Origin: Ixodes scapularis | Lineage: Eukaryota > Arthropoda > Arachnida > Ixodida > Ixodidae | Direction of reading: 5' to 3' | NCBI RefSeq assembly: GCF_016920785.2 | Contig: NW_024609884.1 | Coordinates: 83,698,722 to 83,762,721 of the forward strand | DNA: 64,000 nucleotides | Shown: in pieces, positions 11,972 to 23,300 of the stretch | How the letters are laid out: each line of letters begins with the position of its first letter | How positions within the stretch are numbered: position 1 is the stretch's first letter | Notes under the pieces: generated by a model | Database searches by the model: none | Told to the model about the DNA's origin: nothing | The model's input: the letters and a program-made list of their open reading frames with translations, nothing else | Program-made: the position numbers and the translations under genes

Positions 11972-12363
11972 ACACCTAAAGGGGCTGCTCCGATCTAACT
12001 TGTGAGCACGCCAAATGAGTCTGTTGGGAGCCGCCACTGTCGTGTAGCACGCTTCCCGTTATCACTTCGCAGTCAATCAGATTGCAGCGTTACTAATTAT
12101 GAATGCCGAAGAAGGACAGCGCATGAATATAATAAGCCCTGCCGTTATCAACAACAAAGTAAGAATGGCAGGGCATGGCTCATTATGTTCATGCTCTGCG
12201 TCATTCGTTCTTTGGCGTTCATTTTGAGTAACACCGCAATCTGATTGGCTGTGAAGTGAGTGACAACGCGAAGCGCGCTACAAGACAGTGGCACTGCACT
12301 GTGGCTCCCAACAGAGTCATTTAGCGTGCACATCAGTTGGATCGGCGTGCCCCCTTTAGGTGT
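11972..12363. mobile_element. Foldback MITE
   Basis: The ends are inverted: ACACCTAAAGGGG on the left and the complement CCCCCTTTAGGTGT on the right. Most of each half pairs with the other (for example CTGTTGGGAGCC with GGCTCCCAACAG). No ORF is recognised. The target duplication is unclear. Confidence 0.6.
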
Positions 12364-12399
12364 TGCAAGCTCCCTATTTTAGCAAACTGTGTTTATGTA

Positions 12400-12834
12400 C
12401 AGTCCTAATCAAACTTGTCTATAACGCGCGAGCGAGCGGCTTTCTCCGAGGAGCGCTAGACTGGTGGCATTCGCGGAAACTAAGCTAGTCACGTGGTGCA
12501 ACATAGAACGGCCCGCTCGAGGGGTGTCCTGTCCACTCTATCAGCTTGATAAGCGATAAAAATAAAGTGCTTTATGATATATTTTTGTTTTTTGATGGCG
12601 ACATCGTTGATACGCCTTCATGCTTTACTCTGTTCATTGTTCGAGCAATGATGTTTGTAAAAAGCAGCCTTCCGCGTTCATTGCCAGCTGATAGAGTGGG
12701 CAGGACGACACCCCTCGAGCGGGCCGTTCCATGTTGCGCCACGTGACTAGCTTAGTTACCTGAATGGCACCAGTCTAGCGCTCCCCGGAGAAAGCCGCAC
12801 GCTTGCGCGTTATAGACAAGTGTGATTAGCACTG
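12400..12834. mobile_element. TA-flanked MITE with ~140-bp TIRs (Tc1/mariner-like)
   Basis: The element begins CAGTCCTAATCAAACTTGTC and ends in the near complement ACAAGTGTGATTAGCACTG. TA sits immediately outside each end, as in Tc1/mariner or pogo insertions. Inverted arms extend at least 140 bp through CGCTAGACTGGTG and GGCCCGCTCGAGGGGTGTC. No transposase is present. Confidence 0.7.
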
Positions 12835-12913
12835 TACAGTAATCAAGATGGTGTACCATACCGATGATGTTTTTAAGTGGGCACCCAGGCCAGGCTTAGC
12901 TACGGTTTAAGAT

Positions 12914-12954
12914 ATATATCGGTGTGGACACTGCCAGTGTCCACACCGATATAT
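12914..12954. repeat. Near-perfect 41-bp palindrome
   Basis: Two perfect 20-bp arms (ATATATCGGTGTGGACACTG and its complement) are separated by a single C. It lies just upstream of a family A repeat, whose other copies start with a similar GGTGTGGACACC. Confidence 0.75.
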
Positions 12955-13120
12955 CGATGTAGCCTGGAATCTAATTTTGTTTTTTGGGGGGGGGAGGTGC
13001 TGAGGTGGCTGGGATGCCCATGACTTGGGGTGCGGAGGGGGGGGTCAAAATGCATGTGTATATTATTGGGTCGGCTGGATTTCGGAGGATGCTTGAAGCC
13101 CCATAAACCTCCCCTCGGCT

Positions 13121-13673
13121 ACGGCACTGGACACCGCACGCGTCGCAGCTGACTGATGAAGTCTTCGCTCTGGTTGCAAGTGGCTCCACCAGATGACTCT
13201 TCGACAAGCAACTAGTGGTAGCTTGTCATGGGCCCGGTTTCCCATGCTTCTCTATGGAAGACATGCTTGTCTTTAAAGTCGTTTTCTGGGCGTGCCACAT
13301 CATGTAGAACTTGTCATTTGTGCTAAGTGTGTCGCTTCGACACAGCTTCGTCGGTGACCTTTTTTTTTGTGCCTCGATGGCAGCAAGAACAGTTTTATGA
13401 ACGTGTTGAGTGGAGAGATCTCTGGGGCAGAGTTCAAGCCAGTGTCTGTCGAGGAGCAGACGCTTTGGAACGTAAGGGCATGACCCCTAATACAATGGCA
13501 ATGAGACACTTTCTTCGTTTTTGTTTCTTTTGTTTTTCTAAGTTGTGCCATCCGGCCAGCAGAGACGCTGTCGGCATAGCCTACTCGGGTCCGCGCCAAT
13601 AGAACTTTAGCTGGTCGAGTGTATCGCAGCGTTCGCCGTGCTGTGTCCTTACCTGAAAAGTATCTTGCACCAT
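13121..13673 (+). repeat. Dispersed repeat family A, copy 1
   Basis: This stretch of about 553 bp shares long stretches with 44744-45264 and with 59740-60140 plus 62226-62380. Shared landmarks are CCACCAGATGACTCT, CGGTTTCCCATGCTTCTC, GAACAGTTTTAT, AATGAGACACTTT and a common end AGTATCTTGCACCAT. It has no ORF and no obvious TIR. The class is unknown; it could be a non-autonomous retroelement or a Helitron-like sequence. Confidence 0.65.
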
Positions 13674-14037
13674 AGGCCTAACTTAGTCTTTGCATTAGTC
13701 TTTACTGCATGCATGCACAGACTTCTGTCAACATCTCCCAACAGACTTTGTCCTCCTCAGTCTACACGCACCGGTACGCCATCCCCCTGTTGGACAAATT
13801 TCCATCCTGGAACCAATTAATTGCCCGCGAGATGTTTAATCTGGGTGCTCTGCAGGTCGCCTCAAAGCGTCTCGCAGTTAGGGGGGTTAACACGGTGAAT
13901 CGAACGCCATTTCATCGAAACACGTTTTAAAGAAAGGGCACGTTTTATTGAAGCTCGATTTAGAGAAAGCGGAGCCTCACTTAGAGAAACGCCGTTTATT
14001 AAAAAGGGAACACTGTTTAAAACAAAAAAACGCATCT

Positions 14038-14207
14038 CCACGTGGTGAATGATGTTGATTGGGGCGAAGCTCTGGTGGTGCTTGTCTGCGTAGACACTGA
14101 GCTGACATGGATGAAAACGAAAGAAAAGCTCGGCATGCTGCAGCTCACCGTCTACGCAGACAAGCACCACCAGAGCTTTGCCCCAATCATCATCATTCAC
14201 CACGTGG
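14038..14207. repeat. Hairpin with ~58-bp arms
   Basis: The left arm from CCACGTGGTGAATGATG to GTCTGCGTAGAC pairs with the right arm GTCTACGCAGAC to CATTCACCACGTGG, with few mismatches. The loop is about 54 nt. It is a foldback element, possibly part of the adjacent complex repeat. Confidence 0.65.
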
Positions 14208-14288
14208 ACATGCGGTCGTTTTTTTAGCCCTACACGAGCACGGGCTCGTGAGTACGAGCACCCGACGCCGGACATCGGACGGACGGGT

Positions 14289-15745
14289 CCATATCACGAG
14301 CAAATGACGTTTTCGCAAACAGCGACGTATGAGCGAATCGACGTTTTAGCGAATAACGGGGGCGCACGTTAACCCATCCGCCGCGCCGCGCTTACGCCGC
14401 TTCGCCGGCGACAGTCTGCGGCGGCTCATTACGAAAATGTGAACCCAGTTGGCCCACCCGAAAACGCCGCTTTGCGGCGTCCGACTATTCGCTAAAGTGT
14501 CCTTCGGTGAAACGCGTTCGCTAAAATGTCATTCGATCAAGTGAGTGCCTCCCCACTGGGGCGCGTCAACCCACCCACCGCCCCGCTTCACGGCGACAAT
14601 CTGCGGCGGCGGGTGGGTTCATATCACATGAGCGAATGACGTTTTAGCGAACAGCGACATTTGAGCGAATCGACGTTTTGGTGAATAACGGAGGCATGCG
14701 TTAACCCATCCGCCGCGCTGCGCTTACGCCGCTTCGCGGCGACAGTCTGCGGCGGCTCATTATAAGAATGTGAACCCATTTGGCCCACCCAAAAACGCCG
14801 CTTCGCGGCGTCTGACTATTCGCTAAAGTGTCATTCGGTGAAACGTGGGCGTTCGCTAAAACATCATTCGATCAAGTCGGTGCCTCCCGGCGGCGGGTGA
14901 TCAACTAGCCCAACAAGTACTTTTATGTTGTATTTTTTCAATGTTTTTTTTAACACTTTTTAAATGGGATTACACCTGCATAACATGGTTACAGTGGCTG
15001 ATAGTAGTAGTGCCACAGGGTTGTATGGGTGGCACTCAGTGGGTTGAACGACGTTTTAGCGAACGCGGACTTTTCATCAAAGACACTTTAGCGAATAGTC
15101 GGTCGCCGCGAAGCAGCGTTTATGGGTGGGCCAGAGCCGTATATTGGGAGAGTTTGGCCAGTGGGTGTGGCGACGAAGGCGCCGGAGAGGAGAAAAGTAA
15201 ATGAAAGGGAGGAGAGCACCGAAGGAGCGAGAGAGAAAGGAGGGAGCAGAGAAGAGACGACCGCCATTTTTTCGCAACGCTGTCGGAGAAGAGCATTGCT
15301 GAGGCTACGCGTCGTCTGCTACAGGCAGACTTCTTTTTCGCCTGAATAAAATTTTGTGGCCATACGCCGAAAAATCTTCATTTATTAGCTTTTTAACCCA
15401 CCGAGGAATAACAGTATGCCATTTTCTTGCCAGAGCCAGCGATATAAGAGGAAATAATCGAGATTTAGATGCCAATCCCACGCATTCCGCTGGGAGAATG
15501 AACGAAAATGGCGGCTCTCCCCACTCAGCTGGGAGCAGCGGGGAGTTCACGCGCATGCGCTCATGCCTCTCGCTCTGCGCCGCGTGCTGATTGGCTCACT
15601 CGGGAGGAGAGCGTTACGGCGGCGAGATCATAGACTGACCAAACTCTCCCTATATATGGCTCTGGGGTGGACCAAGTGGGCTAACATGTTTGTAATGAGC
15701 CACCGCATACTGCCGCCGCGAAGCGGCGTAAGCGCAGCGCGGGAG
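14289..15745. repeat. Complex GC-rich repeat block with direct and inverted copies
   Basis: A unit of about 270 bp starting ATATCAC.GAGC.AATGACG occurs at 14289 and again at about 14619 (period about 330). It is rich in GACGTTTTAGCGAA and CCGCTTCGCGGCG. Part of it reappears inverted at about 15660-15745 and 15049-15120. A further inverted repeat of about 29 bp pairs 15131-15159 (CCAGAGCCGTATATTGGGAG) with 15637-15665. No ORF is credible; it is probably a nested set of foldback elements. Confidence 0.55.
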
Positions 15746-16013
15746 TGTCACGCTAGCGCTACATTTTAGTGCTTCCGTTAACTCACGCTACGCAAGGGTG
15801 CCTCGGCAAGAGAAGTTTCTTGTACTGATCTTCGTACACCGTACCTTCGCCGAAAAATTTTCGCGCGTCGCGAGCATCAAGCTGGTGGTGATCGTTGCCC
15901 ACCTTACTGGCTTTTCCAAACAGGGTGCAATGTCGTCCCGTATTGAAAATCGCAGACGCGAGGATGCCACCGACGTCGCACTCACGACGCCGCAGTTATG
16001 GTATGGTGTACTA

Positions 16014-16734
16014 CAGGGTGATTCAAGGAGACGCCAGGCTCTTTAAATCGACCGCAAAATTCAGTTTCTTAACCTATCGTGCTACGACTTTGTGCAGCGT
16101 TGCCCACAGATGGTGCATTTTTTTTTGTGAAATTTGCAAACGGCAAACTTACCTGAGGAAAAAGAAAAGAAAGAAAAAGGCTTAGCTCCCAATGAAAACG
16201 CAGCGACGCCACCGGTCTTCAAACAACACTGCACCGTTTCGCACGGGAGACAAGAGATGGTGCAAGTGGTCGCGACGCCAACTGCCGCCAACAAACGAGC
16301 ATACGACGCCGAGAGCCGGGGTCTTTAGCAGACAAGGGGCTGCAGTTCCTAGTTGTTACCGCGCCTGTTTTTGTTTCTGCGACTGTCGCCGCCTGCGGAA
16401 CGCGCGCCGAATTTGAGTCGAAAAGATGGTCTGCTAAAGACGCCGGCTCTGGGCGCCGTATGCTCGTTCGTTTGCGGCGTTCGTTGCGCCATCTCTTGTC
16501 TCCCGTGCGAAACGGCGCCGTGTTGTTTGAAGACCGGTGGCGTCGCTGCGTTTCCATAGGAGCTAAGCCTTTTTCTTTTTTTACTTTGTCCTCAGGTAAG
16601 TTCGCTCTTTGCAAATTTTACAAAAAAAAATGCACCATCTGTGGGTAACGCTGCACAAAGTCGTAGCGCGATAGGTTAAGAAACCGAATTTTGCGGTAGA
16701 TTTAAAGAGCCTGGCGTCTCCTTGAATCACCCTG
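16014..16734. mobile_element. TA-flanked foldback element with very long TIRs (mariner-like MITE)
   Basis: The ends are CAGGGTGATTCAAGGAGACG and its complement CGTCTCCTTGAATCACCCTG, each bordered outside by TA. The inverted arms reach several hundred bases, including CACCGGTCTTCAAACAAC and its complement, and leave only a short unique centre. CAGGGTG ends with TA flanks are typical of mariner-type MITEs. Non-coding. Confidence 0.75.
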
Positions 16735-17462
16735 TAGAATACTGGGCAGTGTAACGAGCGCGGGTGAAGGGGGGGGGGGGCACAGTTTATCATTCACAGT
16801 TTGCTCACTGGAATAAGCCTGTGGTAATCGCAAACCACGTGATCAAGGGGCCTTGTGTGAATAAAAGTACATTGTAGAACTAAACTCATTATATATTATT
16901 CACACAATATAAATTATATTGATAACTAAATAATTCAAAAAGAGCGAAAGTTTCTCAATTATTTAAACTCGTAAATACGCCCTCTCACCACGGATGGGGT
17001 AACTAACCACATTTTATGTTTCGTTTTTATTGTTTTGCTTTTCAAGATGGCGGCCCCCATGGCATTTTGTTTACTGGCTTCTCGCGTCCGCTTGCGTTGC
17101 GCCTTCGCTTTATTGTGACGTGTGTACCACTCAACAACAATCACAGGTAATTTATTCACACAAGAGTTACTTCAAGCAGGCAACTGTTTATTTTCGCTTT
17201 ACATAGTACAATTGATACGAAAACGTTACAAACAGCACATGCACAGCACAGCACATGCAGCACATGTGTCGTCCGCTCTGTTTCTTAGTCTCCAGTTTCC
17301 ATGTTGGTGAAAGTTCACCATTCCTACTTCTAGCTTGCCTGTTATTTTTGTTTCCATGAGATCAAACTGGCTCACCAAATGATCTTCCTGGTTGAGCGAG
17401 GGGAACGGCGACTGTACCAGTAGCTCTGTTCAATAAATTCCTGAGCTACGGTTGAAAACTTG

Positions 17463-18623
17463 GGTAGGTAACCGGACAAAAGCTCACCGGACAAAAGCTC
17501 ACCGGACAGAAGCTCACCGGACAAAAGCTCACCCGTTTTTTGACAGACCCGGACAAAAGCTCACCCCTTTTTTTGACAGACCCGGGCAAAAGCTCACCTC
17601 GATTTCTTTTTTTTTTTTTTTTTCCTACCCGGGCAAAACACGCGCTGAAATAGAGTGCGGACGCAATGGACATTGGACCATTTTTAGGAGAACTTGTACC
17701 TCATCCACCATTGAGTTGCGAATTTTTTAAAAAATACTTTGAAAGAGCGGGAGTTGGGCCTTCTGGAGAAATACAAAAAAAATGACCAATTAAAAAAAAA
17801 AAATTGTGCGGGATTTTAGATAGGTTCGGGTTCCTTCCGCCACAGCTTGTTCCACAAGAACTAACCACCAGGGAAAAGTCTACCGGTGACATCGGCTACC
17901 TGCTGGACTATTTTGATTGCACGTATTTCAACGGCCGCTTCCGTTATGCTTCTGTTCCATCTGCGGCGGCACCCAGAGCGAATTCTTCCCTTCGCCTGAC
18001 TCTGCGCCGACGGCGACCGGAGTTTCCCCCGGTACGGTGGAATATGTACGACACCACTCTTCAAGATAAAGACCGGATGAGCAACACCTGCGAAAGATAG
18101 AGTACCGGGTTCCAGAAGCTCGTCGGCCACGCCCATCCAAGCTTCTTGAGGCTGATTGAATGCCTACAGCAAAATCACGCGCTCGTTGCCACGGCATTAA
18201 CAAAAACCCGGAGAGGTGAGCCCACCGTAAAGCGGGTGCGAAAAATTACTCTGCAGCTGCAGAATCGTCTTAGAAATATTTGCGAGGGCTTGCATGTACA
18301 TCGAGATCTACCAAGATTGCTGGAGCTAGTGGGGGACTGCATTCGCTTCTAACCAATCGATAAATAACTTGTTTCTACTAAAATCAACAAACCATGCGCC
18401 TGTCAGATTTAATTTATCGTTGCCTTTTTGTGTCGCACGCATGCACCTAAGTTGTCCGCACTCGTGTTAAGACCAACATGAAATTTTCTCGTGGTGAGCT
18501 TTTGCCCGGGTCTGTGAAAATATGGGTGAGCTTTTGTCCGGGTCTGTGAAAAAATGGGTGAGCTTTTGTCCGGTGAGCTTCTGCCCGGTGAGCTTTTGTC
18601 CGGTGAGCTTTTGTCCGGGATTC
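17463..18623 (+). mobile_element. Mutator-like (MULE) DNA transposon with iterated-motif TIRs and 9-bp TSD
   Basis: A perfect 9-bp direct repeat GAAAACTTG flanks the element (17454-17462 and 18624-18632), as expected for Mutator-type insertions. Inside, long terminal inverted repeats of about 140 bp consist of six copies of GGACAAAAGCTCACC, some separated by a TTTTTTGACAGACCC spacer, in the same order at both ends. Between them lies a decayed transposase C-terminus (17804-18352). The superfamily rests on TSD length plus the protein remnant. Confidence 0.75.
17804..18352 (+). pseudogene. MULE transposase C-terminal remnant
   Basis: One reading frame covers about 183 codons with a single internal TAG at 18098-18100. 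Before the stop it reads GYLLDYFDCTYFNGRFR, then RRRRPEFPPVRWNMYD and MSNTCER. After it comes STGFQKLVGHAHPSFLRLIE. The pattern of a YF.ty.GR motif, RRP.FP...WN.YD, then NT.E.W...F....HP matches the C-terminal region of animal MULE/FLYWCH-type transposases, where a Trp is usual at the position of the stop. The N-terminal catalytic part is missing, so it is dead. Confidence 0.6.
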
Positions 18624-20120
18624 GAAAACTTGCGCGTGTTTGTCATTATTCTGTGTTTTCTCGGGACGAGCAGCCATGAAGATGACTCGCCGGCGTAAAC
18701 TCGTTTAGGTTATAATTTGACAAATAGTTAAAAGGCGTGTGTGATTTAGGACGAAAAATGTAAGCAATCAATAACCTTGATCTAATAGATATCGGTAAAC
18801 AATACAACTGATTGATGTCATCCTTGTGTACTCGTAAACTGTCGGACAGGAACCAGCACCCACCTGCGAATTACCAACTGTCATCCCATGGTTTAAATTA
18901 TCGTTTTCCAAGTCAGTCAAGTGTGGAAACTGCGATCCAAGCAGCTGCTTCTTGCCGAACGATTGAGCAACGCGGAGGTAGCGGAGGTTTGGTGTACTCC
19001 CGAGGACCTGGGAGCCGCCATTTTTTATCTCTGCTCGTCTTGGCTTTAGCCAACTTCTATGGCGCAAAGACTGCGCTTTCTTGCGTATGCACGCAATTAA
19101 AAAAAAAAAAAAAAAAAAAAACAGCGTACGTTAAAATAGCGCTCGCAAAGCGCAAAACGTGGTTAGCGGTCGGCGCATGCGAAGTGGCGACGACGCTATT
19201 CTTTGCGTGCGCAAAGCTTTAGCGTGCGCTATTCTAAAACTCTCTAATGTCCTCTGCAAGTACGCGACCGCATTTTCGCAACGTTTCATTGTTTTCAGGC
19301 TTTTCACGTAAGATCGCCAGCTACTTTTGCTGCCATTGCTGCTGTTTCGTCGGTTTTGTTGGTTTTGAGCACAGGTTTTGAGGTTTGGTGGTCATGTGGG
19401 TCATGTGCAGTTTTTGCCCGTTTTGTCCGTAGACAACAGTAGCCAATCCAGCGCTATCCAGCCATTCAGTCACTGTTTCTGCCGGTAATGTTCCTCGGTT
19501 GTTCTGCTCGAAGTTGGTTAAATAGACAGGCCATTTCTACTGTGCGAAAGTACACACACGGTAGAGTACACGATCAAAGGTATTAGCGGTTTTGTGTTTT
19601 ACGTTGGATGAGCTGAAATAGAAAAACGAGATGCCTGACTGTTGAACGATCGGCTATGGCTGGGCCACTGGACATTTAGAAAGCGCAGGTGGTGCACACT
19701 TGGCCACGTATTGGAAAGGGGAGTGACATCATTCAAATAGGAGCTCGATCGATTCCATTTAAAGGGTCGATTAGTCGCTATGGGGATGCTCGATCTTTTC
19801 GCGAAAATGGCTTAAGTCCCAGTTATTAACCTGAACTTCGATTGAAGGTTCCTCGCGCAAACCCTGCTATCAAAGCACAAAGAGACGCTTTTGGGTAGTT
19901 CAATATTTCTTCGGAGAACGTTGCATAAAAGCCAACAGCTTGACATGTTTCCTGTAATTCCCGAAGGAGATTGCCGTAAGGGTTTCCGTTATGCTAAAAT
20001 TCTTTTACCATTGCCGTCAAAATGGACCCACCACACCACAGCTGGCAGTGCATCCTGAGGCGTGTCAGTGAGCCCGCGTGCCGCATAACGACGCCACCGA
20101 CTTCTCTGGCTGTCTTTCAG

Positions 20121-20160
20121 AGTTCCGTACGCTCGGGGGCTTTCCACCAAGATCTGCAGG
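20121..20160 (+). other. IDE: In-frame extension upstream of the IDE ATG (possible mitochondrial-presequence end or 5' UTR)
   Basis: A strong acceptor CTGTCTTTCAG ends at 20120. The 40 bases after it are open and in frame with the ATG, encoding VPYARGLSTKICR, which is basic and free of acidic residues. Human IDE has an upstream Met that adds a mitochondrial presequence and a second Met that starts the cytosolic form; this layout is the same. The upstream exon was not found. Confidence 0.6.
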
Positions 20161-20329
20161 ATGCCCACCATCGAGTCGCAGTTTGTGTCCCGTACGTATG
20201 ACAACATTGTTAAGTCCGAGTCGGACAAGAACGAGTACCGAGGCCTGGAGCTCACCAATGGCATGAAAGTACTCCTCATCAGCGACCCAACGACCGACAA
20301 GGCAGCTGCCGCGCTCAACGTTCAAGTTG
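20161..20329 (+). CDS. IDE: IDE coding exon 1 (residues 1-56)
   Basis: It starts at the cytosolic-type ATG and encodes MPTIESQF, then NEYRGLELTNGMKVLLISDP and TTDKAAAALNVQV. It ends in phase 1 at a GTCAGT donor. The exon itself extends upstream to 20121. Confidence 0.95.
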
Positions 20330-23300
20330 GTCAGTGGTCTCGGTGCAGGCTCGGCATTGAGCAACATTATTGGATCAACTCGGTTGTGGAACTCTTCCCC
20401 TCAAGTCTGCCACCCATCGTTTCAAGTGCCATCTAAAGGCAGCGTTTCAAAACTGTGTATTCCACAGACTATGGTGAAGTGCTATTTAGGCGCTGTGCTT
20501 CAAAACCTGTGTATTTCGTTGAGTACACTGTAGTTACCATAGCAGCCGTCCCCAAAACGGTAGCGCACGTCGAACAACAGGAGGCGTACCTTGTGGGGAG
20601 AAGGGGCGTACTGCTCGTGGAAGTGGTGTCTATGGGCAGTTCCATGACTGAGTTGGTCTAGTAACGTTGGCAATGAGCGATGTCGCCGGCAGGCGCGTTG
20701 CTTGGAAACCTTGTCGGAGCTTGAGGCGTCCATCGCTTGCTTCTTGCAGGCTACATGTCTGATCCGTGGGAGCTGCCTGGGTTGGCTCATTTTTGCGAAC
20801 ACATGCTCTTCCTGGGCACTGAAAAGGTCAGCCACAGCATGCGAGGTGCCCCACGAGTTCTGACAGCAACTTATCTTTTATCCCTTACAGTATCCAACCG
20901 AGAACGAGTACCACAAGGCAAGTGCACAAACAAACCGGTCACGGCTGTTGAACCGAACTTGGGGTAGATTCGTATGGGGTACGATTTGCCCGAACCTGGG
21001 GTAGATTGGTATGGGGGAAACGATTGGCCCGAAACGAGCTCTCCTGCTCGTTTGTGTGTTGTTCCCCTCTGCCCCGGTTATGGTTCAGTGTGTTCTTCAC
21101 GAAAGCCAGGCATCTGTTTGGCGGCCAAACTGATTGGTGATTTGTTTTCCAGTACCTGTGCCAGCATGCAGGCAGTGCCAATGCCTTCACTGCGAACGAC
21201 CACACTTGCTACTATTTTGATGTGGCCCCGGAGAATCTGCAGCAGGCCTTGGACAGGTAAGTCCCTGGGCAATCCACCCGGGTGGGCTGGTCGGTTGCTC
21301 CGCTGTTTTTTTAGTTGATTTTTTTTTGTCTCGACCTGGGGCCTTACTCCTTTGTCGCTTCCAATTGGAGGACTGGGGCAGCACTCGGCGTCGTTTCGGG
21401 GCCATTTTTGGAGATTTTTTGAGCTGTTGTGTTGAGCTAACACTTGACACAAGTCCGAAAATTCCCAAAAATGGTATTTATAGCTTTCTGGGGGCCTTAT
21501 TGCCAACCTTTTTTTTTTAGTATTTTTGACAGATATTTCTTCACGAAATAGAGTGTGGGAAAATTGGCGTCTAAAGCCAAAATGCCTGCTAATAACCTCA
21601 TTACTTGGTGCAATATGAGCTTTGTCGCTTTTGTGCCACTAAAGCCTTAATCATCGTAACCTACTGAGAAGTAGACAATGTGACCGAATAGATAAAACAA
21701 CCGCTGAATCATTAATTGTTTTGTATGCATTTATCAAGAAGCATCTGTTTAAATAAGGACTTATCAGTGTTGATATAATTCTGTTACGAGCTTTACATAA
21801 AATTAAGCTTTGAATGTGATTTTTTCATGCTCAGTGTATTTTCTTATCAAATACTCATGTATGACACTTTTGCCATATAAACCACAAGGTTTGTTGTTAT
21901 ACTTCTGTTTTTTTTAATGCTAGTCATTATTTAGCCCATGTCATGTGGGAAGTAATGAACAATAGGGTAGTTCCATGCCAAACATCCCAGAAAATGGTAC
22001 AGGCTATTGCCAATTTATTTGAAAAAATATAAAATTGTGATTGTTTGCTAGATTCTAAACAAAATTTGCCAAAAATAGTTTTGTACAAAAAAATTCTTGA
22101 TCAGGTTAGCACTTTCTAAAATTTCCGAACTAGGTATAAGTTAGATATAGTTAGATACATTAAAAATATTAGTGATTAAAATGGGGAAGCTCAGTTACTT
22201 TTAAGTACTCTACTGAGGTTGTTCTTTCAGAGTTTATATTATATAATAGTTGTTTTAGTTTTTCTGGTATAAAGAGAACAAAACGAGATAGATTCAGCAT
22301 TTAAAACAGAAAGCACTGTTGACCTTGAAGATATTAAAAAAAATCTGGGCTGGACTGTTGCTATATTTTATGCTTAAAATTATTTGAGAATGATAAAGCA
22401 AACAGGGTTTTCAAAACTAAATCTCAAAGTTGCCCAAAACTCACTTTTTCTGAAGATTTAGACCCAAATTAAGTACCTCCTGATAAAAATATGTGGGATG
22501 GATCATTAGGCACATCAGCTTGTAATTGTAACTAAGGAAGTTTTGTCGGAGTAAATTTTTTTTCAAGCAAGAGAAGAATTTTTAAGTGTAGCACCGGCAT
22601 AATCTGCTTTCATGGCACCGTCATGCGCCTTCACTGCACAACATGCTCACACCACTGGTAATTCTTGATATGCCACAGGCCTTGTTTTACTACTACTTAT
22701 TCCACAACAATGCAGTTTAAGGTACATGCAATATGCGGTATATGACCCAAACTCAATGTGCTTGGGGCTTGAAGGCATGTGGGATGTCTCGAATTACCAG
22801 TGGCCTACGCATGCTGTGCCGTAAAGCCACAGAATGCTACCACAAAAACCAATTACGCTGGTGCTGAACTTAAAAATTTTATTCTCGCTTAAAACTAAAT
22901 TTATTCCGATAAAATTTGCTTAGTTACAAGGTAACAAGCTGATGTACCTAATGAGTCGTCCTGCATATTTTCTTATAAGGAGGGCCTCAATGCATAATTT
23001 GGGTCCGAGCCTTTATCAAAAGTAAGTTTTGGGCAACTTTGAGATTTGCTTTTGGGAAATCTGTTTGCTTCAATGTTTTCGAATAATTTTAAAAATTGAA
23101 TATAGCAACAGCCCAGCCCAGGTAAGTTTTTAGAATACCTTCAAGGTTAACAGTGCTTTCTGTTTTAAATGCTGAACATGTCTTATTTTGCATTGGTTTA
23201 CTCCAGAAAAACCAACATGAAAAACTGTTACATAATATGAACTCTATCATCACACAAAATAACTATCTCAAGAGTATTTAAAAGTAATTGTGCTTTCCCA

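Larger units (their letters stand above)
9017..20120. other. Intergenic region between KCMF1 and IDE, repeat-filled
   Basis: No host exon is recognised. The region holds the KCMF1 3' UTR, a foldback at 11972-12363, TA-flanked MITEs at 12400-12834 and 16014-16734, a family A copy at 13121-13673, a complex repeat block at about 14289-15745 and a MULE at 17463-18623. The IDE first exon(s) and promoter probably lie between the MULE and 20,120, but I could not place them. A low-grade GCGCTATT-type inverted repeat occurs around 19,130-19,235. Confidence 0.6.
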
